The position numbers and the translations under genes were made by a program. A stretch of DNA of 64,000 bases from Siniperca chuatsi (taxonomy: Eukaryota > Chordata > Actinopteri > Centrarchiformes > Sinipercidae): positions 7,429,945-7,493,944 of the forward strand of contig NC_058062.1 in assembly GCF_020085105.1 (NCBI RefSeq), written 5' to 3'. The notes beneath the pieces are model-generated. The model was not told where the DNA came from. It made no database searches and saw only the letters and a program-made list of their open reading frames with translations. This document shows, piece after piece, positions 61,995-64,000 of the stretch (within the stretch, counting starts at the first letter, position 1; every line of letters starts with the position of its first letter).

Positions 61995-63698
61995 TTTAGT
62001 AGGCGACAACTATGAGTTAAAGGTCTTGATTAAATTAAAACCACTCCAGAATACCCTGATTATAAATTCCCCATAGGCAATAGGGTGATGTAAAAACCAA
62101 AAGTTACCTGCAAGTCTATAGTGACATTTTACCTGCAACACAGTGATCACTGCAGAATATGAGATGAGCAACTTGAAGCTTGATGATGGCTGCACTTTTT
62201 GGCACCCAGGAGTTTCAGGTGGCTAATTCTTGTTGTGTAGGAATTGCATGAAATGTAATTTATCCTGCTGCATCTTAACTTCATTTAATTAGTGTCAGTT
62301 CCAAATTAACGTGAATCTTGCTCCATCACCGTTGTATTTAAAGGCACTATTTATGTAGAAGATTTCATTGAATTCTTCGTTGTTTTACTTATTTATTGGA
62401 ATGTAATGGAACCTCAGTTCTGGGTATTCCCAAGCAGTAATTGAATCATAAGGGCAGTAGTTTAAAATGAACATGCTAAATATTGATTAATTTCTGCAGC
62501 TTCAGTTTATGTAACCTTAACATATTGTAATCAGAAAAAAAAAGATTTATCTGTCTACAATTTGGTGAAGTTTGAACTGTCCCAAAGATACTCAAACTTC
62601 TGAAAAAAGTTCAATGTTTTAAATTTAAATGTATCAATCACATTTTCCAACATATTATTAATAAATATCATTCCTATCAGTGAAATGTAACATGACTTAA
62701 GTTAAAAAAAGAATTCTCTGGATGCAGTTTAATCTTTGACAACTTGCTCTATATCAGTAGTTTAATACGCACATGCTAAATTATAAAATGTTTTCTGAAA
62801 CGTTCCAATTATTTTCTCAAACTTTACAAGTTCAGCATTTTAGAATTTAAATGTATTAATCACACTTTCCATCAGATTATTCTGATATAGTATTATCAAA
62901 AATTATTCTTATCAGTGTGACAGTTTGTCAGCTAGGGACCAAAGCTTGTATCCATGTATCCATTACAAAGCTAAGTTGAGCAACAATTCTCTAGAAGCAT
63001 TAGCCTGTAGACGTATTGTGTATCATCACTCCCCTGACTATGCTTTGTGAATATGAGTTCCATTCCCTGTTATTTTAATGTTCATGTTGTTTTTCTTCTT
63101 GTTACTTGTTCTATAAATGGAAAATTTAAAAATAAAATGTCTGAAAATGTTTTTTTATTAATTTAAAAAAGATGATGAACCTCATTATTAACATTCAAGT
63201 TATGGTACATGATATATTTGAAGTATAATTTAGCAACCTCTCTTTTGTAATTATTCTCAGACAAAATGCATAGACAGTCAAACTAAAAACTAAAACCTAG
63301 TGTATACTTGATAATTTCAGGGGTAACTGTCAAACCTTAGCCAAAGCATGTTTCGCTGAAACAACAACATATCGGCAGAGACTTAAATGAGCAATCACTC
63401 TAGCACAGTCATCATCATATAAAAGATTTGGAACTTTATTCCTAGACAACATCTTTCTGTCTCTGCTCGTATCGGTATCCAAGAAAAAAAAAAAATCTTG
63501 ACCTGCACAACATCCAGTACATTGTTCTTTACACACATGATGAGTTGCAGAAAGTAATTAACAAGGAGGGTCTGATGAAGACATGTTCACATACTGATGG
63601 TGCCAATGAGGTTTAACTAAAAAGAGGCAATAACTTGCTTTTCATTTTTGTCTTGTAACAAAACCTTTTTCAAATACAAAGTATCCTGTCTCTTGGTT
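61995..63698. other. Shared 3' flank of meioc and ccdc43
   Basis: The two genes converge, with 1.7 kb between stop codons. It is AT-rich; AATAAA occurs near 63133 on the plus strand. No additional coding exon is recognised. Confidence 0.6.
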
Positions 63699-63909
63699 TT
63701 ATCTTTTGCGTTCACCTTTTTGTGTACGCTTCTTCTCCTTCTCTTTTCTGTCTTGTTTGGCTAGTTTGTCCTTCTCCCGCTGCATCTTGTCCCCTTCCTT
63801 CTTCTTCTGAGCATCTTCACGAGCCTGGTCCCGCTTTTGCTTTTGTCTGTTCAGCACCTCTTCCACGTTGGTGTTCTTAAACAGGGCTGACACTTTCAGT
63901 AAAGGACAG
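63699..63909 (-). CDS. ccdc43: Coiled-coil domain protein 43, last coding exon (partial)
   Basis: Only the terminal coding exon is inside the window; the splice acceptor (TTTCATCCAG on the minus strand) precedes position 63909, and earlier exons lie upstream on the minus strand, probably beyond the right edge. The 69 or so residues seen include [20 protein letters not shown] and a highly charged Lys/Glu helix ending [11 protein letters not shown], closely matching the C-terminus of vertebrate CCDC43. The family is conserved and widely expressed, and its molecular role is poorly known. Its position beside meioc and fzd2 matches human 17q21. Confidence 0.88.
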
Positions 63910-64000
63910 CTGGATGAAAGCAAAAGTACTCAGCTAATTTATCTTTACTACATAATACCACTATGGAGGTGTAAATCATAGGAACAGTGTAGTCAGGGTT

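Overview
This is a vertebrate nuclear DNA window, almost certainly from a ray-finned and probably percomorph fish. Genes are split by many short GT-AG introns, gene spacing is compact, and the repeats are typical of teleosts: small hAT-like MITEs, fold-back elements, LINE tails ending in TTCTGA-type repeats, tRNA-like SINE fragments and long TA and GA microsatellites. The species cannot be fixed from the sequence. No retroviral, LTR or other virus-like element was recognised.

Layout. Positions 1-14.8 kb hold no convincing gene, only repeats and unassigned DNA. Next come hsd17b1 (14820-17067, +, six coding exons, sex-steroid reductase), a coq10 gene (20055-23442, +, five exons, mitochondrial coenzyme Q-binding protein) and a secreted C1q-domain gene (25321-26229, +, three exons). 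At 27632-32580 (+) lies a nine-exon gene for a 1010-residue protein. It has zinc fingers, a SWIM-like finger, a SAP-like segment and a region resembling the C-terminal part of vertebrate HMGXB3, a relative of KDZ-type DNA transposases. Convergent with it is a 17-exon smooth-muscle-type myosin light chain kinase gene (42161 down to 33857, -, 872 residues). About 11 kb without genes follows. Then come single-exon fzd2 (54981-53350, -), the divergently transcribed meioc (56856-61994, +, seven coding exons) and the last exon of ccdc43 (63909-63699, -), cut by the window edge.

How the genes relate. They do not form a pathway. They look like a syntenic block: fzd2, meioc and ccdc43 are neighbours in human 17q21, and HSD17B1 lies on the same human arm. 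Exon boundaries were placed by reading splice sites. In every multi-exon gene that lies wholly in the window, the exon phases sum to an open frame ending in a stop, which supports the models. UTRs and transcription starts are mostly not visible.

The item most worth attention is the HMGXB3/KDZ-like gene. It looks like an intact, intron-rich host gene built from a DNA-transposon transposase. A LINE 3' tail ends directly against its last splice acceptor.
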